DNA of 64,000 nucleotides from Cupriavidus sp. EM10 (lineage in GTDB: Bacteria; Pseudomonadota; Gammaproteobacteria; Burkholderiales; Burkholderiaceae): assembly GCF_018729255.1 (NCBI RefSeq), contig NZ_CP076061.1, positions 1,240,001-1,304,000 on the forward strand, given 5' to 3'. The position numbers were made by a program, and so were the translations under genes. Shown here one piece after another: positions 29,975-38,602 of the stretch (position 1 is its first letter; each line of letters opens with the position of its first letter). A model generated the notes under the pieces. That model was not told where the DNA came from, ran no database searches, and saw only the letters and a list, made by a program, of their open reading frames with translations.

Positions 29975-30013
29975 GTAGTCGAGGTGACAGGTTGGTGTCG
30001 ATCAGGTCAGTCG

Positions 30014-31813
30014 TCAGTCCAGGCGGAATGTCCGCACCACTTCGGCAAGCGTGGCCGCCTGGCCCTGCAGCGCGGCAGCGGCGGCGGTGGACTGCTCCAC
30101 CAGCGCGGCGTTCTGCTGGACCATCTGATCGAGCTGGCTCACCGCCACGTTCACTTCCTGGATCCCACGCGTCTGCTCGCGCGCGGCGCTGGTGATCTCG
30201 GAGATGATCTGCGTGACACGGCCCACGTTGCCGACGATCTCATGCATCGTCTCGCCGCTCAGCCGGACCTGGCCGGAACCGGCGTTGACACTGCCTACCG
30301 TCGATTCGATCAGCGTCTTGATCTCCTTGGCGGCCTGCGAACTGCGCTGGGCCAGCGCGCGCACTTCGCCCGCCACCACCGCGAACCCACGCCCCTGCTC
30401 GCCGGCCCGCGCGGCTTCCACGGCCGCGTTCAGCGCCAGGATGTTGGTCTGGAAGGCAATGCCCTCGATCACGCCGATGATGTCCGACACCTTGACGGCG
30501 GCACGCTCGATATCGCCCATCGTGTCGATGGCCCCGGCGATGGCGCTGCCGCCATGGGCAGCCACCTGCTGCGCCTGCGTGGCTGTGTCGTCGGCCTGGC
30601 GCGCGGCGCTTTCCGACTGGCCGACGGTGGCGGTGATCTCTTCCATGGACGCCGCGGTCTGCTCCAGGCTGGCGGCGGCCGATTCGGTGCGGCGCGACAG
30701 ATCCGCGTTGCCTTCGGCGATCTCGTTGGCCGCCACATGCACCGATTCGCTTGCATCGCGGATCTGGCGCATCACGTGCACGAGCTTGTCGGCGAATGCA
30801 TTGAAGGCGCGGGCGATCTGCGCCACCTCGTCGGTGCCCTGTGCGTCCAGGCGTCGCGTGAGATCGCCGTCGCCGGAGCCGATGGCCACCATGGCATCGC
30901 GGATGCCGGACAAGCGCCGGAACGACACCGCCGTGACGCCTGCCACGATCAGCGCCGCTGCGCACGCCACGATCACCAGCGAAATCATCGATGCCAGCAG
31001 CACCGAACGCATGCCGGCGGTGGCCTCGGACTTGTCCAGCGCGATCACGGCCACCCAGTCGGTGCCGGGAATATCGCGCCCGCGCAGCAGCTTGCTGGCG
31101 CCGCCGATGCTGACATCGAGCGGCGCGGTGGCGGATACCAGCGCGCCAAGCTTGTCGCTGTCCAGCGCCGGCACCAGGTCGGCAATCGGCTTGAGCGTCA
31201 GCTTGTCGTCCTGGTGCGCGACGATCTTGCCGTCGCGCGCCACCAGGATGCCGAAGCTGGCCGGCGTGGGATGGATCGAGCGGACGTTTGCCACCACGGC
31301 GTCCATGGCCACGTCGCCGCCGATCACGGCCTTGACGCCGCCATCGCGGATCACCGGCACGGCAAACGTCACCACCAGCTTGCCGCTGCTGGCAGCGATA
31401 TAAGGGGGTGTGACGATCGGCTTGCCGGCGGCCACGGCCTGCTTGTACCAGGGCCGCGCGGTGGGATCGTAGTCGGGCTTCAGGCCGGCTGCGTCCGAGA
31501 ACCGGTGGCTCTTGTCGGGATAGCCCACATAGGTCTTGATAAAGCCGCCCGCATTGGAAACCAGCCGCAGTGCCGGAATCGGATCTTCCGTGAGCGCGGC
31601 GTCCTGCAGGGACACGATCATCTGGATGTGACTGGATACCCATTCCGCAATGGCATCCACATGGCCGGTTTGCACGGCGGCGAGATTGTTGTCGATGGCC
31701 TCGTTGTTATAGGCGCGGGCGACAAGCTGGTTGACGATGGCATTGGCAGCCAGCGCCACGATGACGATGGCCACCGATAGGGCCACGATTCGTGCGCGAA
31801 GCGAGGAAAGCAT
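30014..31813 (-). CDS. Methyl-accepting chemotaxis protein with dCache_1 sensor
   Basis: 599 residues. First membrane helix at residues 8-28, periplasmic double-Cache domain (about 35-275), second helix (about 280-305), HAMP, and a signalling domain with the hairpin tip [19 protein letters not shown]. The sensor holds Tyr-Asp-Pro-Thr-Ala-Arg-Pro-Trp-Tyr, which matches the spacing Tyr-x4-Arg-x-Trp-Tyr of the amino-acid-binding Cache motif, followed later by Gly-Gly-Asp. Attractant taxis to amino acids is therefore a reasonable inference. It lacks a C-terminal CheR-binding pentapeptide; the end is Phe-Arg-Leu-Asp. Transcribed alone. Confidence 0.92.
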   Translation of the reverse strand: MLSSLRARIVALSVAIVIVALAANAIVNQLVARAYNNEAIDNNLAAVQTGHVDAIAEWVSSHIQMIVSLQDAALTEDPIPALRLVSNAGGFIKTYVGYPDKSHRFSDAAGLKPDYDPTARPWYKQAVAAGKPIVTPPYIAASSGKLVVTFAVPVIRDGGVKAVIGGDVAMDAVVANVRSIHPTPASFGILVARDGKIVAHQDDKLTLKPIADLVPALDSDKLGALVSATAPLDVSIGGASKLLRGRDIPGTDWVAVIALDKSEATAGMRSVLLASMISLVIVACAAALIVAGVTAVSFRRLSGIRDAMVAIGSGDGDLTRRLDAQGTDEVAQIARAFNAFADKLVHVMRQIRDASESVHVAANEIAEGNADLSRRTESAAASLEQTAASMEEITATVGQSESAARQADDTATQAQQVAAHGGSAIAGAIDTMGDIERAAVKVSDIIGVIEGIAFQTNILALNAAVEAARAGEQGRGFAVVAGEVRALAQRSSQAAKEIKTLIESTVGSVNAGSGQVRLSGETMHEIVGNVGRVTQIISEITSAAREQTRGIQEVNVAVSQLDQMVQQNAALVEQSTAAAAALQGQAATLAEVVRTFRLD

Positions 31814-32327
31814 GTGTTGAACTCTTCTCTCAGGGTTGACCCGGGTTTGGGCGATTGAATTGCCAACGCATTGACGGCGCGCGAGGGGCCGACTTTAGTG
31901 CGTCGCAACATAGAGATTTCCGCGTCACTTTCCGCCCCATCGAACGCGCGTTCGAGGATTGGCGGGCGCTTGCCATATCCCTACAAGGCAACTGCCATAC
32001 AACCGAGGGAAAACCCGTTGCGCTGCAACATCAGCCTTGCAATCGCAAGGTGTGCTGCCTATGCTGAACACCAGAATTAGATTTCATTTGAATCAGAGTT
32101 CAGAAGCATCTAACGCGTAACATACGCACACGGGGCGGTCTGACATCCTCCGAGGGAGGGCCGGAAGCAGTCGGCAGCAAGCCAGGACGGGAAACGCTGC
32201 GAACGGCTCAGGAGGTGATGCAGACCGTATGGAAGTGCAACCGCGCCATAAGCGGAGCGCCTCCAATCAGCGCGCCATGCGAACAGCCAGGACGTCGCAG
32301 GGATGCGCCAAGAAGAAGTGAGCGGCC
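31814..32327. other. Spacer between the chemoreceptor and LuxR-type genes
   Basis: 514 bp containing divergent promoter space. A short palindrome CCTTGC-AATC-GCAAGG is near 32035-32050. No supportable ORF or clear promoter. Confidence 0.4.
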
Positions 32328-33146
32328 ATGGCCACCATTCTGTTGCTCGAGCCACATCCATTGTTGCGTCTCGGTCTGCGCCACCTGTTGGCTCAGGCGC
32401 ATGTACCGGGCGATCTCGTCGATCTCGATCCCACTGCCCTGCAAGACCCCGATCCGTGGACACACCACGCCGATCTGCTCGTCTTCGGTCTGCCGGCGGA
32501 TCCCGAGCAGGGCTGGCATACGCTGGCCGACCTGTGCCAACGCCTGATGCCGCTGCGCGTGCTGGTGCTGGCCGACCAGCTGCCCGTGACGCTGCCCGAG
32601 GCCGGCATGCCCGACGCCGTACGCGGCCTGCTGGCAAAGACCTGTTCCGCCGATGCCCTGGAAGCTGCCATCCGCCTGGTGCTGGCAGGCGGCGAATGCT
32701 TTCCGTCGCAGTTGCCCGCCACACGCCACATCGAGCCCGCCATGGCCGACGCGCGCCACGACGCCGCGCCGATCGTGGTGCCGCTGCACAGCGTGCCGGC
32801 CCACCTGCCCGACGCCGCCGCGCGCGGCCAGGCGGCGCCGCTGGAAACGCCCGCCGCTGGCGCGCATCTGCTCAATATCACCGAACGCCAGTACGAAGTG
32901 CTGGCGCTGCTGGCGCGCGGCTATCCGGTCAAGACCGTCAGCCGCCTGCTGAACATCTCGGTGGCCACCGCCAAGACCCACGCCTGCACGCTGTATCAAC
33001 GCCTGCATGTGCGCAACAAGGGCGAAGCGGTGTACGTGGCGCTGCAGCGCGGCGCCACGCTCAACTGGCCTGGCCCCACGCCGGCCCGGCCCACGCACAT
33101 CCCGATGGCGTCGCTGGGCCCACGGGATGCCTGTGAGGCCGCCTGA
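32328..33146 (+). CDS. LuxR/NarL-type transcription factor with degenerate receiver
   Basis: 272 residues. The C-terminal 65 residues carry a LuxR helix-turn-helix (Thr-Glu-Arg-Gln-Tyr-Glu-Val-Leu-Ala-Leu-Leu-Ala-Arg-Gly, then Val-Ala-Thr-Ala-Lys-Thr-His). The N-terminal domain has receiver shape, but the phospho-acceptor Asp is replaced (Leu-Val-Phe-Gly-Leu-Pro) while the conserved Lys remains (Leu-Leu-Ala-Lys). It is therefore probably not controlled by phosphorylation. A relative of the receiver part follows downstream (33417), sharing the Ala-Gly-Gly-x-Cys-Phe-Pro segment. Target genes unknown. Confidence 0.85.
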   Translation: MATILLLEPHPLLRLGLRHLLAQAHVPGDLVDLDPTALQDPDPWTHHADLLVFGLPADPEQGWHTLADLCQRLMPLRVLVLADQLPVTLPEAGMPDAVRGLLAKTCSADALEAAIRLVLAGGECFPSQLPATRHIEPAMADARHDAAPIVVPLHSVPAHLPDAAARGQAAPLETPAAGAHLLNITERQYEVLALLARGYPVKTVSRLLNISVATAKTHACTLYQRLHVRNKGEAVYVALQRGATLNWPGPTPARPTHIPMASLGPRDACEAA

Positions 33147-33416
33147 CGGACGTACCCGGCCGCTGCCGGATATCGGCACGCTTCCGCCTTTCGCCGGCCC
33201 ACCCCTCATCCAAAGCATGAGGCGGCAGCCGGCCGTGGTTGCTAGCTTGTAGTTTCAGGCGCGGCGCCGGGGGGCAGCCGCGGAGATCAGCGAAATCTCC
33301 GGCACGTACTCCTCATCGCCATCATTTCCACAAGAATACGAAGCGCCCTACCCGGGCGTCCCGCCGGGGCACCACCCCTGGCGGACACACGCGCATGACA
33401 CGCGGATGGCTTTCAG

Positions 33417-33965
33417 ATGACGACCTATCTCATCGCCAGCAACGAAATGATGTGCCGGATCCTGGCTCGCCGCATGGAGGGGCAGGATATCCCGACACCG
33501 GTGCGCTGGCACGGACCCGAATGGCTGCTCGACGGCGATCCCGTCCCGCTACGCATGCCTTCGATCGACAATCCCGACGCCACCGAGCCCGTACCCGGGC
33601 AGCCGGTGGAAATGGCGCTGGTGGATTGCAGCGGCGTGCCGGGCGACCCGCGCGCGTTGCTTGACCGCGTGCGCGCGCGGCTGGCGCCCCGGCGCTGGCT
33701 GGTACTGTCCGACGCGCTCGACGCCCCGCTGATGGCGCACGCCGCGTTGCTGGGCGCCAATGGATGCCTGGCGGTGCCGGCCCCGGTGGAGCTGGTGTGC
33801 GCGGCCGCCACGCTGGTGTGGGCGGGCGGGCAGTGTTTTCCGCGCAGCGCGCTGTCGCTGCTGAGATCGCTGCACCCGCACACCGCGCAGGCGGGGCTGG
33901 CGCCGGCCGCGCACTTCATCCATGCGGCGCGGGTGAGCCCCGACGGGTCTACTGCCATCGGATGA
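33417..33965 (+). CDS. Receiver-only relative of the preceding LuxR-type protein
   Basis: 182 residues, no DNA-binding domain. Similar to the N-terminal part of the preceding protein, notably Trp-Ala-Gly-Gly-Gln-Cys-Phe-Pro versus Leu-Ala-Gly-Gly-Glu-Cys-Phe-Pro. It keeps an Asp at the acceptor position (Ala-Leu-Val-Asp-Cys) but has lost the Lys (Cys-Leu-Ala-Val), the reverse of its neighbour. 270 bp separate the genes. It could be a decoy or partner of the LuxR-type regulator; that is inference. Confidence 0.6.
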   Translation: MTTYLIASNEMMCRILARRMEGQDIPTPVRWHGPEWLLDGDPVPLRMPSIDNPDATEPVPGQPVEMALVDCSGVPGDPRALLDRVRARLAPRRWLVLSDALDAPLMAHAALLGANGCLAVPAPVELVCAAATLVWAGGQCFPRSALSLLRSLHPHTAQAGLAPAAHFIHAARVSPDGSTAIG

Positions 33966-33989
33966 AGGCATCGGCGCGTTGATACGACT

Positions 33990-34319
33990 ATGCTGGATTT
34001 GCCCGGGGACGGAAGCCGGCGCCTTGGAGAGGCCGCCGTCGCGGAGGCAGGGGGTCGTATGGAACACAGTCTGGATATCCTGGTTGTCCACGGATTCGCC
34101 GTGCGCGAAGGCCGGGGCAAGTGGGCATGCTGCTACGAGATACGGCTCGCCATCATTGGCGGGCCGTTGTTGTATCGGGGCGAACTGCATGGCCGGTGCT
34201 TTGCCACCGAGGACGCAGCGATCGTCGCCGCCCGTGAAATCGGCGAGCGTGAAGCCAGCCGGCACCTGGACACGGCGCGCGCACTGTTCGTCGCGCTGAC
34301 GCGCACGCCGCCACCCTGA
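33990..34319 (+). CDS. Small conserved-looking protein of unknown function
   Basis: 109 residues from ATG 33990, or 86 from ATG 34059, where the folded part seems to begin (Glu-His-Ser-Leu-Asp-Ile-Leu-Val-Val). Mixed alpha/beta composition, two adjacent Cys, a C-terminal helix with Ala-Ala-Arg-Glu-Ile-Gly-Glu-Arg-Glu-Ala-Ser. It lacks a signal or membrane segment. The terminator expected after it was separated from it by the ISL3 element. No family recognised. Confidence 0.55.
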   Translation: MLDLPGDGSRRLGEAAVAEAGGRMEHSLDILVVHGFAVREGRGKWACCYEIRLAIIGGPLLYRGELHGRCFATEDAAIVAAREIGEREASRHLDTARALFVALTRTPPP

Positions 34320-34376
34320 CTGGCGCCGCGCTCCTGCACCGCAAGCCTGCCGCCCGAACGGCGCGCCAAAAAAAGA

Positions 34377-35679
34377 GGTTCTTCGCAGAATTCCGGGGGC
34401 TGGATTGCCACATTCCGTATCCTAATGGCCGTTAAGACGGCTGTTGAGGAGCGGAATGCTGGATCGGAAGACACTGCAGGCCTTGGGCTGCTGGGACGGC
34501 TACAAGCTCGATCGGGTTGAATGGCCTGAAGGAGAAAGCCGTACGTTAGCGCTGTACCTGAAGCCCGTCAGCAAGGTCATGTACTGCGAGGAATGCGGAT
34601 CGAAGTGCCGACAGGTCCATGAGACGGTGGTGCGGCGCGTGCGCGATCTTCCGCTGTTCGAGTACCGAGTGGTGCTCCATGTCCCCCGCAGGCGCGTCTG
34701 GTGCGATCAATGCGGTGGCCCGCGCCTGGAGCGGCTCGAATGGCTGGGGCGCTATCAGCGCGTCACAGCCAGGCTGGCGCAGGCCTGTGGGCAGTTGCTA
34801 CGTAGCTGCACGGTGCAGGCTGTGGCGGCCTTCTATGATCTGGGCTGGCACACCGTCAAATCGATAGACAAGGCGCGTCTGCACGAGGCGGTCGTCGAGC
34901 CGGACTGGTCCAGCATCCGATACCTCGCCATGGACGAATTCGCGCTGCACAAGGGCCATCGCTACGCCACAGTGGTGGTCGATCCGATTGGGCGCCAGGT
35001 GCTCTGGATCGGTCAGGGCCGCTCGCGCGAGACGGCGCGCGCCTTCTTTGAGCAACTCCCGGCAGGGGCGGCCGAGCGCATCGAGGCTGTTGCCATCGAC
35101 ATGACGACCGCCTATGAACTGGAGATCCGCGAGCATTGCCCGCAGGCCGAGGTGGTCTTCGACCTCTTCCATGTCGTGGCCAAGTACGGGCGCGAGGTGA
35201 TCGACCGGGTCCGCGTAGACCAGGCCAACCGCCTGCGGGACGACCGTCCGGCCAGGCGGGTACTCAAGTCCACGCGCTGGCTACTGCTGCGCAACAAGGA
35301 AAACCTGAGCGACTCTCAGGCCGTGCATCTGAACGAGGTGCTGCAGGCCAATCAGCCGTTGCTGACGGTCTACATCCTGAGAGACGAGCTCAAGCGGCTG
35401 TGGTTCTATCGCCGCCCGGGATGGGCGCAAAAGGCGTGGGAGCATTGGTGTGAACAGGCAAGCCAAAGCCGGATTCCTGCTCTCGAGTTATTCGCCCAGC
35501 GCCTGAAAGCCTATTGGCACGGCATCATCGCCCGATGCCGGCATCCGCTGAACACGAGCGTCGTTGAGGGTATCAACAACACCATCAAGGTCATCAAGCG
35601 CCGGGCCTACGGCTACCGAGACGAGGAGTACTTCTTCCTAAAGATCAAGGCAGCCTTCCCCGGAATTCCTCGTTGAACC
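34377..35679 (+). mobile_element. ISL3-family insertion sequence (1303 bp)
   Basis: Bounded by imperfect 22-bp inverted repeats (34377-34398 and 35658-35679, 18 of 22 matching, outermost GGTTC/GAACC), with a single intact transposase gene. Flanks are AAAAAAGA on the left and AAAAAGAA on the right; adding one A on the right would make an exact 8-bp target duplication, the ISL3 norm. The insertion lies in the A-tract in front of a terminator stem at 35685-35719. Confidence 0.9.
34456..35676 (+). CDS. ISL3-family transposase
   Basis: 406 residues, apparently intact. N-terminal zinc-ribbon cysteines (Cys-Glu-Glu-Cys-Gly-Ser-Lys-Cys and Trp-Cys-Asp-Gln-Cys-Gly-Gly), then the DDE core: Asp in Ala-Met-Asp-Glu-Phe-Ala, Asp in Ala-Ile-Asp-Met-Thr-Thr, and Glu in Ser-Val-Val-Glu-Gly-Ile-Asn-Asn. 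ATG 34456 has GAGGAG just upstream; a TTG at 34444 is possible. The stop lies 3 bp before the right inverted repeat ends. Confidence 0.95.
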   Translation: MLDRKTLQALGCWDGYKLDRVEWPEGESRTLALYLKPVSKVMYCEECGSKCRQVHETVVRRVRDLPLFEYRVVLHVPRRRVWCDQCGGPRLERLEWLGRYQRVTARLAQACGQLLRSCTVQAVAAFYDLGWHTVKSIDKARLHEAVVEPDWSSIRYLAMDEFALHKGHRYATVVVDPIGRQVLWIGQGRSRETARAFFEQLPAGAAERIEAVAIDMTTAYELEIREHCPQAEVVFDLFHVVAKYGREVIDRVRVDQANRLRDDRPARRVLKSTRWLLLRNKENLSDSQAVHLNEVLQANQPLLTVYILRDELKRLWFYRRPGWAQKAWEHWCEQASQSRIPALELFAQRLKAYWHGIIARCRHPLNTSVVEGINNTIKVIKRRAYGYRDEEYFFLKIKAAFPGIPR

Positions 35680-35682
35680 AAA

Positions 35683-35748
35683 AAGAAGCCCGCCGACCGG
35701 GGGACCATGCGGGCTTTGAAATGGCTGCCCACGTGGTGAGCAGCCATT
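35683..35748. terminator. Two hairpins right of the IS element
   Basis: AAGCCCGC...GCGGGCTTT (about 35686-35718) looks like a terminator whose upstream A-tract was hit by the IS. A second stem AATGGCTGC/GCAGCCATT (35720-35728/35740-35748) follows directly. The first is probably the original terminator of the small gene ending at 34319. Confidence 0.6.
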
Positions 35749-36057
35749 GCATTGACCATATCGAATCGTCACGCGTGACAATATCAACCAGAAGGCTCAT
35801 GCCGATGCACGCCTCATACCTGCACGGGACAGCCATTGGGCCATGCCCGGGCGAGGCCTGGTGCGCATGAGCGCCCTGCCAGCCCGCACCGGGCGCGGTC
35901 CCGGCTCGTGCTTTCGCCTCATGCTTCTGGATGGAGGCAGGGCGCCGACAGCATGCGCCATGCGATGGAAACCCCGCTCCGCGGGTGTTACGCTGCCAGT
36001 TCCGCGGCGCGCTCCAGGCGCGCCGCCGCCCCGAAACCGCATGGTGCGCGACGCAAT

Positions 36058-36738
36058 ATGAGCCGCTGGCAACTGATTTCCTTCTTCGGTGAATCCGCTT
36101 TCCTGATGCCGTGCGCGGTCTTCCTCTACGGATGGCTGCGCTGGCACGGTGCCAACGCCATCGCGCGGCACTGGCTGATCGCATTCTCCGCCACGGCCAT
36201 CGCGGTGCTGCTGTCGAAGCTGGCGTTCATGGGCTGGGGCATCGGCAGCCAGTCGCTGAACTTCACCGGGTTCTCGGGCCACGCGATGATGGCCGCCGCG
36301 ATCCTTCCCGTGCTCGCCTGCCTGGCCGTGCCGTCGGAACATCGCGGGCTGAGCCGTGTGGCAGCGGCAGGTGGCGTGCTGCTGGCGCTCGCCGTGGGTG
36401 TGTCGCGGCTGGCGCTGCAGGCGCATTCGGTCTCGGAAGTGGCCAGCGGCCTGGCGCTGGGCTATTGCGTCAGCCTGCCCTTCATCGCGCGCCGCGAGGT
36501 GCCGCGTGGCCCCGTGGCGATGCTGCTGGCGTCCGCGGCACTCGCCACGCTGCTGGTGTTGCCGCTTGGCAGCGTGGCGGGCGCCACGCATGTCTGGGTG
36601 GAAGACATCGCCACCTTCCTGTCCGGCCGCGAGCGTCCGTTCCAGCGCGGTGAATGGTCATGGCGCGGGTTTGCACCCGACTGTCATGACTGCCGCGCCG
36701 ACACCCGGCTGTGTGCGCCACCGCGCTGTTCTGGCTGA
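36058..36738 (+). CDS. PAP2-family membrane phosphatase
   Basis: 226 residues from ATG 36058, with about six membrane helices. The phosphatase signature parts are Phe-Ser-Gly-His-Ala near residue 72 and Ser-Arg-Leu-Ala-Leu-Gln-Ala-His-Ser-Val-Ser-Glu near 120, with Glu in the usual Asp place. Such enzymes dephosphorylate lipid pyrophosphates such as undecaprenyl-PP. It precedes the initiating sugar-1-phosphate transferase, so recycling of the lipid carrier during exopolysaccharide synthesis is a good fit. The frame is open about 220 bp upstream, but that region overlaps low-quality coding; the start is moderately sure. Confidence 0.75.
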   Translation: MSRWQLISFFGESAFLMPCAVFLYGWLRWHGANAIARHWLIAFSATAIAVLLSKLAFMGWGIGSQSLNFTGFSGHAMMAAAILPVLACLAVPSEHRGLSRVAAAGGVLLALAVGVSRLALQAHSVSEVASGLALGYCVSLPFIARREVPRGPVAMLLASAALATLLVLPLGSVAGATHVWVEDIATFLSGRERPFQRGEWSWRGFAPDCHDCRADTRLCAPPRCSG

Positions 36739-36839
36739 CCCCGACGCACCTGGCGGGTGCTTTGTGCGTCCGCCAACAGACGCCCCGAGTGGCGTACGCA
36801 ACCATGCCCTAGTCTTTCGAGCACGGATTGGGGGCTGTC

Positions 36840-38243
36840 ATGGCATCGAACTGGGGCGTTGCGGCGGAGCGGCGTACTGCGCTGCACTATCTCTACAGAC
36901 TATGTGACGCATTGCTGATCGGCGCCATGGGCGTCGTGATGGGCGAGCTGTACTTCGCCGGGGGGCTGCGCGACAGCGCGCCGGTCAACGGCTTCCTGAC
37001 CATGCTCTGTTCGCTGGGCGCGCTGGTCGTGTTTCCCGCCTTTGGCATCTACGAGTCGTGGCGCGGCCGCAGCCTCGCGGCACTGGTCCTGCGTATCGCG
37101 GCGGCCTGGACGCTGGTGTTCATCTCGGGGCTGCTCGGTGCCTTTCTGATCCATCAGATTGGCGCGGTATCGCGTGTATGGTCGATAGGATGGTTCGGCT
37201 CCGCCGGCCTGGCGTTGCTGGTAGGGCGCGCCATCATGTTCCGTATGCTGGGCAACGTGCGCGAGCAGGGCATCAACGCCAAGCGCGTGCTGATCTTCGG
37301 CTACGGCCCGCTTGGACGCGAGATGTACCGGCGCGTGCAGCAGTTCCGTACGGCGGGTTATCGCGTGGTTGGCATCTTCGACGAAACCGGCGATACCCCG
37401 CCCGCCGACGTTACCCCGCTGCGCACGCTGGAAGAGGTAAGCACGTTCGTGCGCGGGCAGGGCGTACGGGAGATCTGGCTGACGTTGCCGATGGCAGCAT
37501 GCCGCGACCTGTCCGACGTGGTCCGCCAGTTCCGCAATGAACTGATCGATATTCGCTGGGTGCCCGATGTGTCGTCGGTGGAACTGCTGGGCCACCGCTT
37601 CAGCGAGTTCATGGGCCTGCCCGTGATCGACCTGAACAGCCCGCCGGTGTCTGGTATCACGGGCGTGGTCAAGGCGAGCTTCGACCGGGTGTTCTCGTTC
37701 GCCGTGCTGATGGCGCTGAGCCCGGTACTGCTGGTGATCGCCGCGCTGGTGAAGCTGTCGTCGCCGGGCCCCGTGCTGTTCCGGCAGCAGCGCCTCGGCA
37801 TCGATGGGCGGCCCTTCAACGTCTACAAGTTCCGCACCATGCGCGTGCATGCCGACCACGGCGTCACGCAGGCCGTGCGCGGCGATCCGCGCGTCACGCG
37901 CATCGGCGCGTTCCTGCGCCGCACCAGCCTGGACGAGCTGCCGCAGTTCCTTAACGTGCTGCGCGGCGAGATGTCGGTGGTGGGGCCGCGTCCGCACGCC
38001 ATGGAACACAACGAGCTGTACAAGGAACTGATCGACCGCTACATGTTGCGTCACCGCGTGAAGCCGGGCATCACGGGCTGGGCGCAAATCAACGGCCTGC
38101 GCGGGCAGACCGACACGATCGACAAGATGCGCAAGCGTATCGAATTCGACATCTATTACATCCAGCACTGGTCGTTCCAGCTCGACCTTCGCATCATCCT
38201 GCGCACTGCCTTGCACGGATGGACGGGGGCAACGGCTTACTGA
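36840..38243 (+). CDS. Undecaprenyl-phosphate sugar phosphotransferase (WcaJ/EpsE type)
   Basis: 467 residues. Transfers a hexose-1-phosphate, most likely glucose, to undecaprenyl phosphate and starts the repeat unit at the inner membrane. Four N-terminal helices, a CoA-binding-like Rossmann region ([10 protein letters not shown] near 155), a fifth helix, and the catalytic domain with Lys-Phe-Arg-Thr-Met-Arg, [10 protein letters not shown] and [10 protein letters not shown]. ATG 36840 has GGGGG ahead. It heads the exopolysaccharide locus. Confidence 0.93.
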   Translation: MASNWGVAAERRTALHYLYRLCDALLIGAMGVVMGELYFAGGLRDSAPVNGFLTMLCSLGALVVFPAFGIYESWRGRSLAALVLRIAAAWTLVFISGLLGAFLIHQIGAVSRVWSIGWFGSAGLALLVGRAIMFRMLGNVREQGINAKRVLIFGYGPLGREMYRRVQQFRTAGYRVVGIFDETGDTPPADVTPLRTLEEVSTFVRGQGVREIWLTLPMAACRDLSDVVRQFRNELIDIRWVPDVSSVELLGHRFSEFMGLPVIDLNSPPVSGITGVVKASFDRVFSFAVLMALSPVLLVIAALVKLSSPGPVLFRQQRLGIDGRPFNVYKFRTMRVHADHGVTQAVRGDPRVTRIGAFLRRTSLDELPQFLNVLRGEMSVVGPRPHAMEHNELYKELIDRYMLRHRVKPGITGWAQINGLRGQTDTIDKMRKRIEFDIYYIQHWSFQLDLRIILRTALHGWTGATAY

Positions 38244-38353
38244 GCACGCGCCGGCCGGCGTCTGGCGTGCCGGTCGCCTTCGGTGCGACGTCGCACCGAT
38301 TGTTTCGCGGAAATTCCGTCAAATGGACCTCACGATACATACGGAGACCACGA

Positions 38354-38602
38354 ATGAAAACAACCATCCGCAACATTCTTGTCGACGTGGCCCGACTCCA
38401 CGTGTCGGTGGATTCGCTTGGCGACCAGGACGATCTCTATGAGGCGGGGCTGTCTTCGCTGGCCACCGTCCACGTGATGCTGGCGCTGGAAAATGCGTTC
38501 GATATCGAGATTCCGGACCGCATGCTGACGCGGCAGCTGTTCCGCAGCATCGACTCGCTCGCGGCCGCCGTGGAAGCCATTCAGAAGCAGGAAGCGGCAT
38601 GA
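38354..38602 (+). CDS. Stand-alone acyl/aminoacyl carrier protein
   Basis: 82 residues, four-helix carrier fold. The phosphopantetheine Ser lies in Gly-Leu-Ser-Ser-Leu near residue 33 (a variant of Asp-Ser-Leu), followed by Val-His-Val-Met-Leu-Ala-Leu-Glu. It overlaps the following flavoprotein gene by 4 bp and is three genes from an amino acid:carrier protein ligase, so the expected cargo is an amino acid thioester rather than a fatty acid. The ATG at 38354 is in the short leader after the sugar transferase gene. Confidence 0.88.
   Translation: MKTTIRNILVDVARLHVSVDSLGDQDDLYEAGLSSLATVHVMLALENAFDIEIPDRMLTRQLFRSIDSLAAAVEAIQKQEAA

Larger units (their letters stand above)
28934..30013. other. 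Long non-coding stretch right of the partition genes
   Basis: 1080 bp with no supportable gene. It contains a hairpin CCGCTCCC/GGGAGCGG (29248-29255/29264-29271), a degenerate iteron (29671-29687), the CGTATACG triple cluster (29758-29779) and a 15-bp inverted repeat (29925-29974). The sequence around 29100-29170 is AT-richer than the rest. Confidence 0.55.

Noticed and set aside
36058-36738. Longer start for the PAP2 gene at 35836
   Set aside because: The extra 74 codons give a Pro/Arg-rich stretch with no membrane helix and span hairpin-like sequence; the fold begins at ATG 36058.
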